A stretch of DNA of 64,000 nucleotides from assembly GCF_003206045.1 (NCBI RefSeq), contig NZ_PZJM01000004.1, forward strand, positions 347,274-411,273, given 5' to 3'. Below the pieces are notes generated by a model that ran no database searches, was not told the origin of the DNA, and saw nothing but the letters and a program-made list of their open reading frames with translations. This stretch comes from Salinicola lusitanus. GTDB taxonomy: Bacteria; Pseudomonadota; Gammaproteobacteria; Pseudomonadales; Halomonadaceae. Below, one piece after another: positions 37,959 to 45,996 of the stretch (position 1 is its first letter; each line of letters begins with the position of its first letter). The translations under genes were made by a program, and so were the position numbers.

Positions 37959-38471
37959 ATGCAAATTAAGACCTACGCCAAGACGTTAGCAGTCGCGCTG
38001 TCGCTAGCCGTAGTGGCTGGTTGTTCCAGCAGTGGCGGTACCCAGGAAGGGGACATGAATGGCACTTCCGGTGGCATGTCCGGACAGGGCATGACTTCCG
38101 GACAGGGCACCTCGGGCTCGCAGATGGGCGCCAACGATCAGCGTCCTAGCGTCGACACCATCTATTTCGCATTCGACAGCGAAGAAATTCGCCCTGAATT
38201 CGAATCGGTACTGCGCGGCCACGCCCAGTATCTGATGGCCAACCCGAACGTCAACGTGACCCTCCAGGGTTATGCTGACGAGCGCGGTACTCGCGAATAC
38301 AACCTGGGCCTCGGCGAGCGTCGTGCGCAGGCGGTCGAGCAGTACCTGACCGTTCAGGGCGTATCCCCGTCACAGATCCAGATCGTCAGCTACGGTGAAG
38401 AGCGTCCGGCAGTTCAGGGCCATACCGAAGAAGCGTACGCCAAGAACCGTCGTGTCGTGTTCGCGTACTAA
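37959..38471 (+). CDS. pal: Peptidoglycan-associated lipoprotein Pal
   Basis: 170 residues. Signal peptide II with lipobox V19-A-G-C22. A Gly/Ser/Met-rich linker (GGMSGQGMTSGQGTSGSQM) is followed by an OmpA-like peptidoglycan-binding domain (IYFAFDSEEIRPEF, TLQGYADERGTREYNLGLGERRAQAV). It anchors the outer membrane to the wall and to TolB. AGGAG lies 7 nt before the ATG at 37959 and only about one base before the ATG at 37953, so I chose the second. Confidence 0.97.
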   Translation: MQIKTYAKTLAVALSLAVVAGCSSSGGTQEGDMNGTSGGMSGQGMTSGQGTSGSQMGANDQRPSVDTIYFAFDSEEIRPEFESVLRGHAQYLMANPNVNVTLQGYADERGTREYNLGLGERRAQAVEQYLTVQGVSPSQIQIVSYGEERPAVQGHTEEAYAKNRRVVFAY

Positions 38472-38489
38472 GCTGCGACGGAGAGAAGC

Positions 38490-39338
38490 ATGAAACACGG
38501 TCTGAAAAGACTGTGCGGCGCGGGAGCCCTGGTGCTCCCGCTGTCCGTATGGGCTCAGCAACCTGTCGTCGATGATCTCACCGGTCAGTCGAACGGCTTC
38601 TACAGTCAGACGGAAGCCCGCCAAAGCGGCGGCGGCACTCTGACGATCCTCAATCAACTGCAGGACAACAAGCAGCAGATCCAGCAGCTTCGTGGCCAGG
38701 TCGAGGAGCTGCGTTACCAGCTGGATCAGCTCAAGCAACAGACCCAACAGCAGTATCTGGATCTCGATGACCGTATTTCCGGCGGCGGAATGGATTCAGG
38801 TAGCGCGGGAGATGCCAGCAGCGATCTGAGCGGATCCGATGTCGACAGCGGCACGGCAAGTGAGGTCTCCGGCGCCGCCGGCGCCTCCGCGTCAGCCAAT
38901 GGTGGCGCTGCCAGTGAAGCCGACGCCAGTGCCAGCCGTTCGAACGCCGCCAGCACCACGGGCGGTGAAGGGCGAGAGGCCTATCAGGCGGCATTTCAGC
39001 AAGTGCAGTCGCGGCAGTTCGATGCAGCCATCGACGCCTTCCAGCGTTTCATTTCCGACTATCCGCAGTCCAGCCTGCTACCCAACGCACACTACTGGCT
39101 GGGTGAACTCTACTCGGCGCAGTCACAGCTCGATCAGGCCGCCGATGCGTTCGATACGGTCATCAGCGACTACCCACAGAGCAACAAGGTGCCGGATGCG
39201 CTTTACAAGCTGGGCCTGCTGAAGGCGCGTCAGGGCGATGCCGAAGGCAGTCGGCAACTGCTGCAGCGGGTACGCAGCGACTATCCCGACAGCAACGCCG
39301 CGCAGATGGCGGGCGATTTTCTCAATCAGATGGGCTGA
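38490..39338 (+). CDS. cpoB: Cell division coordinator CpoB (YbgF)
   Basis: 282 residues. Signal peptide cleaved near VWA-QQ. An N-terminal coiled coil (residues about 50-90, rich in Gln/Leu) for trimerisation, a long Ser/Gly/Asp/Ala linker, then TPR repeats (YQAAFQQVQSRQFDAAIDAF, NAHYWLGELYSAQSQLDQAADAF, DALYKLGLLKARQGD). CpoB ties PBP1B to Tol during division. It ends the tol-pal block. Confidence 0.93.
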   Translation: MKHGLKRLCGAGALVLPLSVWAQQPVVDDLTGQSNGFYSQTEARQSGGGTLTILNQLQDNKQQIQQLRGQVEELRYQLDQLKQQTQQQYLDLDDRISGGGMDSGSAGDASSDLSGSDVDSGTASEVSGAAGASASANGGAASEADASASRSNAASTTGGEGREAYQAAFQQVQSRQFDAAIDAFQRFISDYPQSSLLPNAHYWLGELYSAQSQLDQAADAFDTVISDYPQSNKVPDALYKLGLLKARQGDAEGSRQLLQRVRSDYPDSNAAQMAGDFLNQMG

Positions 39339-39359
39339 GCGGATCGTTCAGCGATCCGC
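39339..39359 (+). terminator. Hairpin after cpoB
   Basis: GCGGATCG and CGATCCGC form an 8-bp stem with a TTCAG loop directly after the cpoB stop. No T run follows; it may mark the end of the tol-pal transcript or stabilise it. Confidence 0.35.
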
Positions 39360-39386
39360 CGGCACCGCGACTCAGGATCTCTCCCT

Positions 39387-40145
39387 ATGACCTGCCATAT
39401 CGATTACCAGGCGCCCGCTGACCTGCTCGCCGGAAAGATCGTGCTGGTGTCTGGCGCCAGCGCCGGCATCGGCAGGTCCGCGGCCATGACTTACGCCCGC
39501 CACGGCGCCACGGTCATTCTGCTCGGTCGTAGCGTCAGCCGTCTCGAGGTGGTCTACGACGCCATCGAGGCGATGGGTGGCCCGCAGCCGGCGATCTTCC
39601 CGCTCAATCTGGAAAGCGCGACCGCCCAGGATCATCTGGCGGTGGCCACCAAGCTCGAGAAGGAGTTCGGGCGCCTGGACGGGTTGCTGCACAATGCGAG
39701 CATTCTGGGAGATCGGGTGTCGGTGGCGTCCTATGACCTGGAGCTCTGGGCCAAGGTGATGCAGGTCAACTTCACCGCGACACTGGGATTGACCCAGGCT
39801 CTGCTGCCGCTACTGGGTCAATCCGCCAGTTCGTCGGTGGTGTTCACCTCTTCCAGCGTCGGACGACTAGGGCGGGCGAAGTGGGGCGCCTATTCGACTT
39901 CGAAGTTCGCCACCGAGGGACTGATGGAGATTCTGGCCGATGAGCACCACGGGTCGACCATCCGTTTCAATTCGCTCAATCCCGGTGCCACGCGCACGGC
40001 CATGCGTCAGGCCGCCTATCCCGACGAGGATCCTCAGCGCCTTCGCACGCCGGAAGAGATCATGCCGACCTATCTGTGGCTGATGGGCCGGGATAGCGAA
40101 GGAATCAGTGGCGAGGCCTTCGACGCCCAGCCGCCGAAGCGCTGA
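39387..40145 (+). CDS. yciK: YciK-like short-chain dehydrogenase/reductase
   Basis: 252 residues. NAD(P) motif VSGASAGIGRSAAM near residue 21, NAS in LLHNASILGD, catalytic Ser in VVFTSSSVGR and the catalytic Tyr/Lys of YSTSK. The family includes E. coli YciK, whose substrate is unknown. In Pseudomonas a related gene is on the same strand as ubiG and mupP; here it is convergent with them, with 12 nt between stops. Confidence 0.88.
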   Translation: MTCHIDYQAPADLLAGKIVLVSGASAGIGRSAAMTYARHGATVILLGRSVSRLEVVYDAIEAMGGPQPAIFPLNLESATAQDHLAVATKLEKEFGRLDGLLHNASILGDRVSVASYDLELWAKVMQVNFTATLGLTQALLPLLGQSASSSVVFTSSSVGRLGRAKWGAYSTSKFATEGLMEILADEHHGSTIRFNSLNPGATRTAMRQAAYPDEDPQRLRTPEEIMPTYLWLMGRDSEGISGEAFDAQPPKR

Positions 40146-40157
40146 GCCCGGGCCCGG

Positions 40158-40835
40158 CTAGCGAGACGTCAGTAACGCCAGCAGTTCGTCGGCCAGGGAC
40201 TCCGAGGTATCGAACCAGCGCTCCGCCGGCCATTCGTCGAGTGGCTCCTCGGCCGGAATATAGCCGTAACGCACGGCAATCGCCGTCATTCCGGCCCGCT
40301 CCGCGGCTTCCATATCCCGCCGATGGTCCCCGACGTACCAGCACTCTCCCGGCTCCACGTTCAGTCGACGAGCGGCGAACCACAGCGGCGCCGGTTCGGG
40401 TTTCCTGACAGGCAGATCATCGGCACAGACCAGCACCCCGGGCCGCAAGGAGAGCGCTTCGATCAGCGGTTCCGCATAGGCCCTGGGCTTGTTGGTCACG
40501 ATCCCCCAGCCCCGCGCCTCCGCCTCCCAGCGCGCGATGAGCCCTGACAAGCCCGGATAGACGCGACTGTTGTCGGCCACCACTTCCGCATAACGATCCA
40601 GCAGATATTGACGGGCGTCGGCATGTTGCGGGTGATCACTGGCGAGATCCAGCGCCAGGGTCACCAGGGCACTCCCGCCGTTGGAGACCTGGGCCCGGAT
40701 GACGGGGTAGGGAAGTCGCTCCCTGCCATGGTGCTCCCTCAACCGGTTGGTGGCCTCGGCCAGGTCGGGAGCGGTGTCGACCAGGGTGCCATCGAGATCG
40801 AACAGCAGCGCTTTCGGGAGGGCATGCGGGCTCAT
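40158..40835 (-). CDS. mupP: HAD phosphatase, MupP/Gph-like
   Basis: 225 residues of the HAD superfamily. Motif [13 protein letters not shown], motif II in IVTNKP, motif III Lys in VRKPEPAP and motif [16 protein letters not shown]. It is annotated in many genomes as phosphoglycolate phosphatase (gph). The position next to ubiG, with ATGA overlap, and near a YciK-like SDR is that of Pseudomonas mupP, the N-acetylmuramic-acid-6-phosphate phosphatase of cell-wall recycling. I rate MupP more likely than Gph on context; sequence alone does not separate them. Confidence 0.75.
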   Translation of the reverse strand: MSPHALPKALLFDLDGTLVDTAPDLAEATNRLREHHGRERLPYPVIRAQVSNGGSALVTLALDLASDHPQHADARQYLLDRYAEVVADNSRVYPGLSGLIARWEAEARGWGIVTNKPRAYAEPLIEALSLRPGVLVCADDLPVRKPEPAPLWFAARRLNVEPGECWYVGDHRRDMEAAERAGMTAIAVRYGYIPAEEPLDEWPAERWFDTSESLADELLALLTSR

Positions 40836-41587
40836 TTGTCGTTGCCGCTACCGGTCCACTCGGGACGCACATGCACCATGTAGTTGACCGAGACATCGTT
40901 GGGTGTCAGCCGGTAGCGTCGGGACAGCGGGTTGTAGGTCAGCCCGGTCTGGTCTTGCAGTCGCAGGCCGGACTGTCGACACCAGCCGGAAAGCTCGGAG
41001 GGGCGGATCAGCTTGCGGTAGTCGTGGGTGCCCTTCGGCAGAAGGCCCAGCACGTATTCGGCACCGACAATCGCGAAGGCGTAGGATTTCGGGTTGCGAT
41101 TGATCGTCGAGAAGAACAGATGGCCGCCGGGTTTGACCAGCTTGGCACAGGCCGCGATCACCGAAGCCGGATCCGGCACATGCTCGAGCATCTCGAGGCA
41201 GGTCACCACGTCGAACTCGCCACTATGCGCCGCCGCCATCGCCTCCACGCTGATGCAGCGATAGTCGACCTCCACGCCGCTCTCCTGCTGGTGCAGCCGT
41301 GCCACCGCCAGGGGAGCCTCTCCCAGATCGATCCCGGTGACTTCGGCGCCGCGCATCGCCATGGCTTCACTCAGGATCCCGCCCCCGCAGCCGACATCGA
41401 TGACCCGCTTGCCGGCCAGGGAGACATGGGCGTCGATGAAGCCCAGACGCAGCGGATTGATATCGTGCAGCGGCTTGAAATCGCCTTCCCGATCCCACCA
41501 GCGGCTGGCAAGCGCATCGAACTTGGCGATTTCGGCATGGTCGACGTTGTGATGCACGGAGGTGTCGTCGTGAGGTGATGATGTCAT
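40832..41587 (-). CDS. ubiG: Ubiquinone biosynthesis O-methyltransferase
   Basis: 251 residues from the ATG at 41585-41587. SAM-binding motif [17 protein letters not shown] is followed by [20 protein letters not shown] and [11 protein letters not shown], all diagnostic of UbiG, which carries out both O-methylations of ubiquinone. The N-terminal [21 protein letters not shown] is also typical. It overlaps the downstream phosphatase gene as ATGA. The 273-base gap to galU (41588-41860) should hold divergent promoters; I see no other gene there. Confidence 0.94.
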   Translation of the reverse strand: MTSSPHDDTSVHHNVDHAEIAKFDALASRWWDREGDFKPLHDINPLRLGFIDAHVSLAGKRVIDVGCGGGILSEAMAMRGAEVTGIDLGEAPLAVARLHQQESGVEVDYRCISVEAMAAAHSGEFDVVTCLEMLEHVPDPASVIAACAKLVKPGGHLFFSTINRNPKSYAFAIVGAEYVLGLLPKGTHDYRKLIRPSELSGWCRQSGLRLQDQTGLTYNPLSRRYRLTPNDVSVNYMVHVRPEWTGSGNDK

Positions 41588-41860
41588 GAACGGATTTCCT
41601 TTCCGGGAATGTCGGTACACCGTCAAGCGGGGACGGCCGGCCAAGCGCATGGCGGTGCATCGCTTTGCGATATTCTACTATGGACGGTAGCTTGTCTGGA
41701 GACCATGTCGGAGAAAAGCGAGTCGGTGGGGCAGCGCCTCGAGTTGTCGCTTTTCTGCGACTGTGCTTTCGGCTTCTCGCCCGCTAAGCTAGCAGAAGGA
41801 TACGCTGTCGGCACACCGGCAATCGTTGATTTCATACCCAGGAAGGGAAGGACCTAAAAG

Positions 41861-42748
41861 ATGATTCGCAAGGCCGTACTGCCCGTCGCCGGATTCGGCA
41901 CCCGCTGCTTACCCGCTTCCAAGGCGATTCCCAAAGAGATGATCACCATCGTCGACAAACCGGTGATTCAGTACGTGGTCACCGAGGCGGTCAAGGCGGG
42001 CATCAAGGAGATCGTCCTGGTCACTCACTCCTCGAAGAGCGCCATCGAGAACCATTTCGACAAGCACTTCGAACTCGAGACCCAGCTCGAGGCCAAGGGC
42101 AAGAACGAACTGCTCGAGGAACTTCGCAACATCATCCCGGACGACGTCAATATCATCAGCGTGCGTCAGCCGGAGGCGCTGGGGCTGGGACACGCCATCC
42201 TGTGTGCCCGCCCGGTCATCGGCAATGACCCGTTCGCCGTACTGCTGCCCGATGTGGTCATCGACGACGACGGTATGGCCAGTAACGATCTCACCGGCAT
42301 GATCAAGGCGTTCGACGAGACCGGCAAAGCCCAGATCATGGTCGAAACCGTGCCCAAGGAGCTGACGTACAAGTACGGCATCGTGGCGCTCGAGGGGGCC
42401 GAGCCCGCCGCCGGCAAGAGCGCACCGCTGACCGGTATGGTCGAGAAGCCGAAGGTCGAGGAGGCACCCTCCACGCTGGCCGTGATTGGCCGTTATCTCC
42501 TGCCGGGCGAGATCTTTCCGATTCTGGCCGAAACGCCACCGGGGGCGGGCAACGAGATTCAGTTGACCGATGCCATCGAGACCCTGCGCAAGAACAGCGG
42601 TGCGGCGGCCTATCGCATGCAGGGCCAGACCTATGACTGCGGCAGCCAACTCGGCTATCTCGAAGCGACCCTGGCCCTGGGGCGGAAACATCCCACCCTC
42701 GGTGAAGGGTTCCGTCAGTTGATCCAGCAATACGCGGCCGAGGACTAA
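41861..42748 (+). CDS. galU: UTP-glucose-1-phosphate uridylyltransferase
   Basis: 295 residues. Makes UDP-glucose for polysaccharide and osmoadaptive glycan synthesis. The nucleotide-binding loop GFGTRCLPASKAIPKEM, PVIQYVVTEAVKAGIKEIVLVTH, LLPDVVIDDD and GNEIQLTDAI match GalU closely. A dehydrogenase-like gene begins 4 nt after the stop, so UDP-glucose could be passed directly to it. Confidence 0.96.
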   Translation: MIRKAVLPVAGFGTRCLPASKAIPKEMITIVDKPVIQYVVTEAVKAGIKEIVLVTHSSKSAIENHFDKHFELETQLEAKGKNELLEELRNIIPDDVNIISVRQPEALGLGHAILCARPVIGNDPFAVLLPDVVIDDDGMASNDLTGMIKAFDETGKAQIMVETVPKELTYKYGIVALEGAEPAAGKSAPLTGMVEKPKVEEAPSTLAVIGRYLLPGEIFPILAETPPGAGNEIQLTDAIETLRKNSGAAAYRMQGQTYDCGSQLGYLEATLALGRKHPTLGEGFRQLIQQYAAED

Positions 42749-42752
42749 GTCG

Positions 42753-44033
42753 ATGCGCGTGGTCGTACATGGTAGCGAACTGGCCGCGGCAACCGCCGCC
42801 GCCGCATTGTGCTCGGTTGGGCATCAGGTTACCTGGATGCCACATGCCGAATTTCGCTGGGACAGCTTGGCGCGTGCCGACTGGCTGATCAGCGAGCCCG
42901 GATTGAAGGATCAGATTCTGGCAGGCGAGGAGTCCGGCCAGTTGGCGATCGTGGATGAAGTACCGGCCGACGCCGATGCCGATGTCCATTGGCTGGCACT
43001 CTCCCCGGATCAACGCGAGTCGGCGGAGAGCTACGTCCGGCAGGTGCCGGGGCGTCAGAGCACGCCTCTGATCATCGTCAACAACTCCACCTTCCCGGTA
43101 GGCCAGACGGAGAAACTCGAAGCGCTGCTGGGTCACGCCGGCCAGGTGGCCGTGGCGCTGCCCGACCGCATCGAGGAAGGGCGTGCCTGGGAAACGTTCA
43201 CCCGACCCGCGCACTGGCTGCTGGGGAGCGAGGACGAGTGGGGAACCCAGCAGATACGCGAGCTGTTGCGGGCCTTCAATCGGCGCCACGAGGTGTTCCA
43301 GTTGATGCCCAGGCGTGCCGCCGAACTGACCAAGCTGGCCATCAACGGCATGCTGGCGACACGGATCAGCTTCATGAACGAACTGGCAGGTCTTGCCGAT
43401 TCGCTCGCCGTCGACGTGGAGTATGTGCGCCAGGGGATGGGGGCCGATACCCGTATTGGCTTCGAGTATCTCTATCCCGGCTGTGGCTTCGGCGGTCCCA
43501 ACTTTTCGCGGGACCTGATGCGTCTGGCCGACGTCCAGCACTCAACCGGGCGCGAATCCCATCTGCTGGAGCACGTCCTCGACATCAACGAGAGCAAGAA
43601 AGAGACACTGTTCCGCAAACTCTGGAACCACTTCAAGGGGGAACTGGAAGGCCGCACCGTAGCCATCTGGGGCGCCGCCTTCAAACCCGGAACGGCGCGG
43701 ATCGATCATGCCCCGGTCCTGACGCTGCTGGAAGCGCTGTGGGCGCAGGGAGTCACGGTCAGGGTTCATGATCCGGCGGCACTGCATGCGCTGGGTGAAC
43801 TCTATCCCGACCACCCGCAACTGATCTTGTGCGAGGGCGATTTCTATAGCGCTTGCGAGGGAGCCGATGCCCTGATGCTGGTGACGGAGTGGAAGTGTTA
43901 CTGGAATCCGGATTGGCGCCGGCTGCTGCAGTCGCTGAAGACGCCGCTGATCTTGGACGGGCGCAACATCTACGATCCCGCTTACGTGGCTTCACGCGGA
44001 CTGGTCTACCGCGGGATCGGCCGCCGCGCCTAG
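42753..44033 (+). CDS. UDP-glucose/nucleotide-sugar dehydrogenase homologue lacking the catalytic cysteine
   Basis: 426 residues collinear with the UGDH family: NAD-binding N-domain, central dimer domain (RRAAELTKLAINGMLATRISFMNELAG) with K194 and N198, and C-terminal domain (VAIWGAAFKPGTARIDHAP, MLVTEWKCYW). The active-site motif GFGGSCFPKD reads GFGGPNFSRD, so Asn250 replaces the catalytic Cys; D254 is kept. Cys244 in PGCGFGG is six residues earlier and is a poor substitute. The N-terminal GxGxxG is also altered to HGSELAA. It may be a pseudoenzyme, a regulator of galU-linked metabolism, or an enzyme with changed chemistry. Confidence 0.8.
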   Translation: MRVVVHGSELAAATAAAALCSVGHQVTWMPHAEFRWDSLARADWLISEPGLKDQILAGEESGQLAIVDEVPADADADVHWLALSPDQRESAESYVRQVPGRQSTPLIIVNNSTFPVGQTEKLEALLGHAGQVAVALPDRIEEGRAWETFTRPAHWLLGSEDEWGTQQIRELLRAFNRRHEVFQLMPRRAAELTKLAINGMLATRISFMNELAGLADSLAVDVEYVRQGMGADTRIGFEYLYPGCGFGGPNFSRDLMRLADVQHSTGRESHLLEHVLDINESKKETLFRKLWNHFKGELEGRTVAIWGAAFKPGTARIDHAPVLTLLEALWAQGVTVRVHDPAALHALGELYPDHPQLILCEGDFYSACEGADALMLVTEWKCYWNPDWRRLLQSLKTPLILDGRNIYDPAYVASRGLVYRGIGRRA

Positions 44034-44043
44034 TCCCGCTCCC

Positions 44044-44090
44044 GGCGAGCGCCTGAATCCTGGCCCTTGGCCGGGGCTCAGGCGCTCGCC
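44044..44090. terminator. Large hairpin between convergent genes
   Basis: GGCGAGCGCCTGA (44044-44056) pairs perfectly with TCAGGCGCTCGCC (44078-44090), a 13-bp stem with a 21-nt loop that can form a smaller GCCC/GGGC stem. The right arm includes the last codons and stop of the SOD-like gene. No T run on either strand, so it may serve as a bidirectional pause or terminator. Confidence 0.5.
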
Positions 44091-44671
44091 TCGATGTTGA
44101 GCTGCGCGTATTCCCAGTTCAAGTGGGGCCACAGCGCATCGAAATAGTCGCCTTGGCGTTGAGGGTAATCGATCCGGTAGGCGTCCTCGTTCAGGGCAAT
44201 GGCCAGCAGCGGGGCCACGTCGGTGGGGCGCGCTCCTGTTGGCGAGTGCCGCAGTTCCAGCCTGCCATCGGCGTTGACCGCCAGCCATGACCACCCCTCC
44301 GAAACGTCCAGGATGCTGGCTCGCCACCGGTACTGCAGTGCCCCGATGCCGCCGAAGGTCTGGTCGATTCTCCGCGCCAGATCGTCGGGCACCGCAACGC
44401 TTCCGGCGCTGAGTCCATGCCAGAAGAACACCAGATTCCAGGCCTCCTGCGCGGATCGGCGAATCTCCGCCTCGTGGTATTCGGCAAGGCTCGCCAATGA
44501 GTGCTCGGGTAGCCCTGGCGCTCTGGCGTTGAGCGCATCGATATGGCGGCGATGGTAATGACTATAGAGCAGGTCGACCTGAGCCCGGGATACCTCGGGC
44601 TCCAGCGAATGGCGCTCGAATGGCAGGGCGGGCAGCTCGAATCGGTTAGCGAATTCAGGCATCTGGCTCAT
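44078..44671 (-). CDS. Fe/Mn superoxide dismutase homologue without most metal ligands
   Basis: 197 residues clearly of the SodB/SodA fold: FELPALPFERHSLEPEVSRAQVDLLYSHYHRRH, EAWNLVFFWHGLSAGS, GWSWLAVNADGRLEL and YRIDYPQRQGDYFDALWPHLNWEY. Of the four usual ligands (His, His, Asp, His), the first is kept as H38. The second (WNH) is L80 in AWNLVFFW. The DVWEH motif reads A159-L-N-E-D163, so Asp and His are lost. It is unlikely to bind Fe or Mn or to dismutate superoxide. No signal peptide is visible. Confidence 0.85.
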   Translation of the reverse strand: MSQMPEFANRFELPALPFERHSLEPEVSRAQVDLLYSHYHRRHIDALNARAPGLPEHSLASLAEYHEAEIRRSAQEAWNLVFFWHGLSAGSVAVPDDLARRIDQTFGGIGALQYRWRASILDVSEGWSWLAVNADGRLELRHSPTGARPTDVAPLLAIALNEDAYRIDYPQRQGDYFDALWPHLNWEYAQLNIEASA

Positions 44672-44984
44672 CGACGAGTAGAGGTGGAGAGGGCTACATT
44701 ACGGCCCAGCGGAAGCGGCCATGCTACCGCGATCGCACCCGCCATCGTCAACGGCGCGCCTGCGGCCGCCAGTATCGTGCGAGCCGACTGCGGCCAAGTC
44801 TGGGCTTTGCAACGGCTTTCACGTAACGTGATCTCGTCAGCCGCCCGAGACCCGCTTTTCGTGGCATAGTGGCGTCCATGGCTGACGCCTCGAAACCGGC
44901 TTCCAGGCTCCGGGACCTGGATGTCGAGCGCTGTTTCTGTTTTACGTACTATCCGCACCACTATTGGCAAGGTATACGACGGCA
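44672..44984. other. Divergent intergenic region, SOD-like gene and coiled-coil gene
   Basis: About 310 bases that should contain the promoters of both neighbours. Around 44930-44970 the DNA is AT-richer. I found no convincing promoter pair, hairpin or small gene. Confidence 0.4.
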
Positions 44985-45992
44985 ATGCCATCACAATCGG
45001 ACGAGCATCGCGCATCCCCATCCATCGTCCCAGATCGAGACGACATGACGACACGCCGCTCGGGAGCGGTGCATTATCAAGGTTCTTCTTCCGGGCGCGG
45101 CCGACCCAGGGTGTGGCCGTTGTGGTTCCTCATCCTGCTGCTCATTGCCGGCGCGGTTGCGGGGGGGTGGCTGCTCTGGCAGCGGCTGGAGGCACAGCAC
45201 GCCCAGATCGACCGGCTCAACCAGCGTGTGGATGCGACCGGGTCGACCCTGGACGCTTCTGGGGAGAGTCTGCGGGCCGAGTTCGATCGCCTGCGTGACC
45301 AGTTGGAGGCCACGCGAGCGGCGGTGGGGAGCCTGGAGACGCGGGTGGCGGATTCCCGATCCAACGACCAGACGGCTCAGCAGATCGAGAAACTGCAGGA
45401 CGCCGATCGAAACCTGCAGGGATTGATCGACGCGCTCCAATCCTCGCTCAACGCCCTCGAGAGCACCGGCAAGGACGAGCGTGGCGCGCTGGCTGCCAGG
45501 CTGGCCTCGCTCGAGAGTGGCCAGAATCAGCAGGGCGATCGCCTCGATTCGATGGCCGACTCGCTCGATCAACAGCAGCAGGAGAACCAGGCACTTTCGG
45601 AGCAGCTCACGGCCTCGCTCGAGGAGTTGCGTCAGTCCCAGCAGACGCTCTCTCGCCAGGTGGAAGGAAACGACTCGACCGATCTGGGTGCCGCTATCGC
45701 GGATCTGGAGTCCCGTGTCGAGACCCTGGCCCAGCAGGATGTACCATCGACCGATGCCCTGAATCAGCTTCGTGGCTCGGTGACGGAACTTCGCCAGGGC
45801 CAGACGGCTCTCAGTGCTGGTCTCGAATCGCTACGCTCACGGGTCGATGCGCTGCCAACGGGGGCGAGTGCCGCCCAGATTCGCGAGCTCAAGGAGCGGC
45901 TGGGATCCCTCGAGGCCAGCCGTTCGCAATTGACGAGCCGCGTGGCCTCGTTGATCACGGACGTTTCCAACCTACAGCGCGGCGGAGGCTGA
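44985..45992 (+). CDS. Membrane-anchored coiled-coil protein of unknown function
   Basis: 335 residues. A Ser/Arg-rich cytoplasmic N-tail, one membrane helix (about 44-65, PLWFLILLLIAGAVAGGWLLW), then about 270 residues of heptad-rich coiled coil (LEAQHAQIDRLNQRVDATG... LRSRVDALP... LGSLEASRSQLTSRVASL) that would lie in the periplasm. No enzymatic motif. It resembles no named family I recognise. The start is uncertain: ATG at 44985 or 45045 (MTTRRSG). It ends 4 nt before tamA, so it is probably co-transcribed with tamA-tamB and may act with outer-membrane assembly. Confidence 0.75.
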   Translation: MPSQSDEHRASPSIVPDRDDMTTRRSGAVHYQGSSSGRGRPRVWPLWFLILLLIAGAVAGGWLLWQRLEAQHAQIDRLNQRVDATGSTLDASGESLRAEFDRLRDQLEATRAAVGSLETRVADSRSNDQTAQQIEKLQDADRNLQGLIDALQSSLNALESTGKDERGALAARLASLESGQNQQGDRLDSMADSLDQQQQENQALSEQLTASLEELRQSQQTLSRQVEGNDSTDLGAAIADLESRVETLAQQDVPSTDALNQLRGSVTELRQGQTALSAGLESLRSRVDALPTGASAAQIRELKERLGSLEASRSQLTSRVASLITDVSNLQRGGG

Positions 45993-45996
45993 TCTC

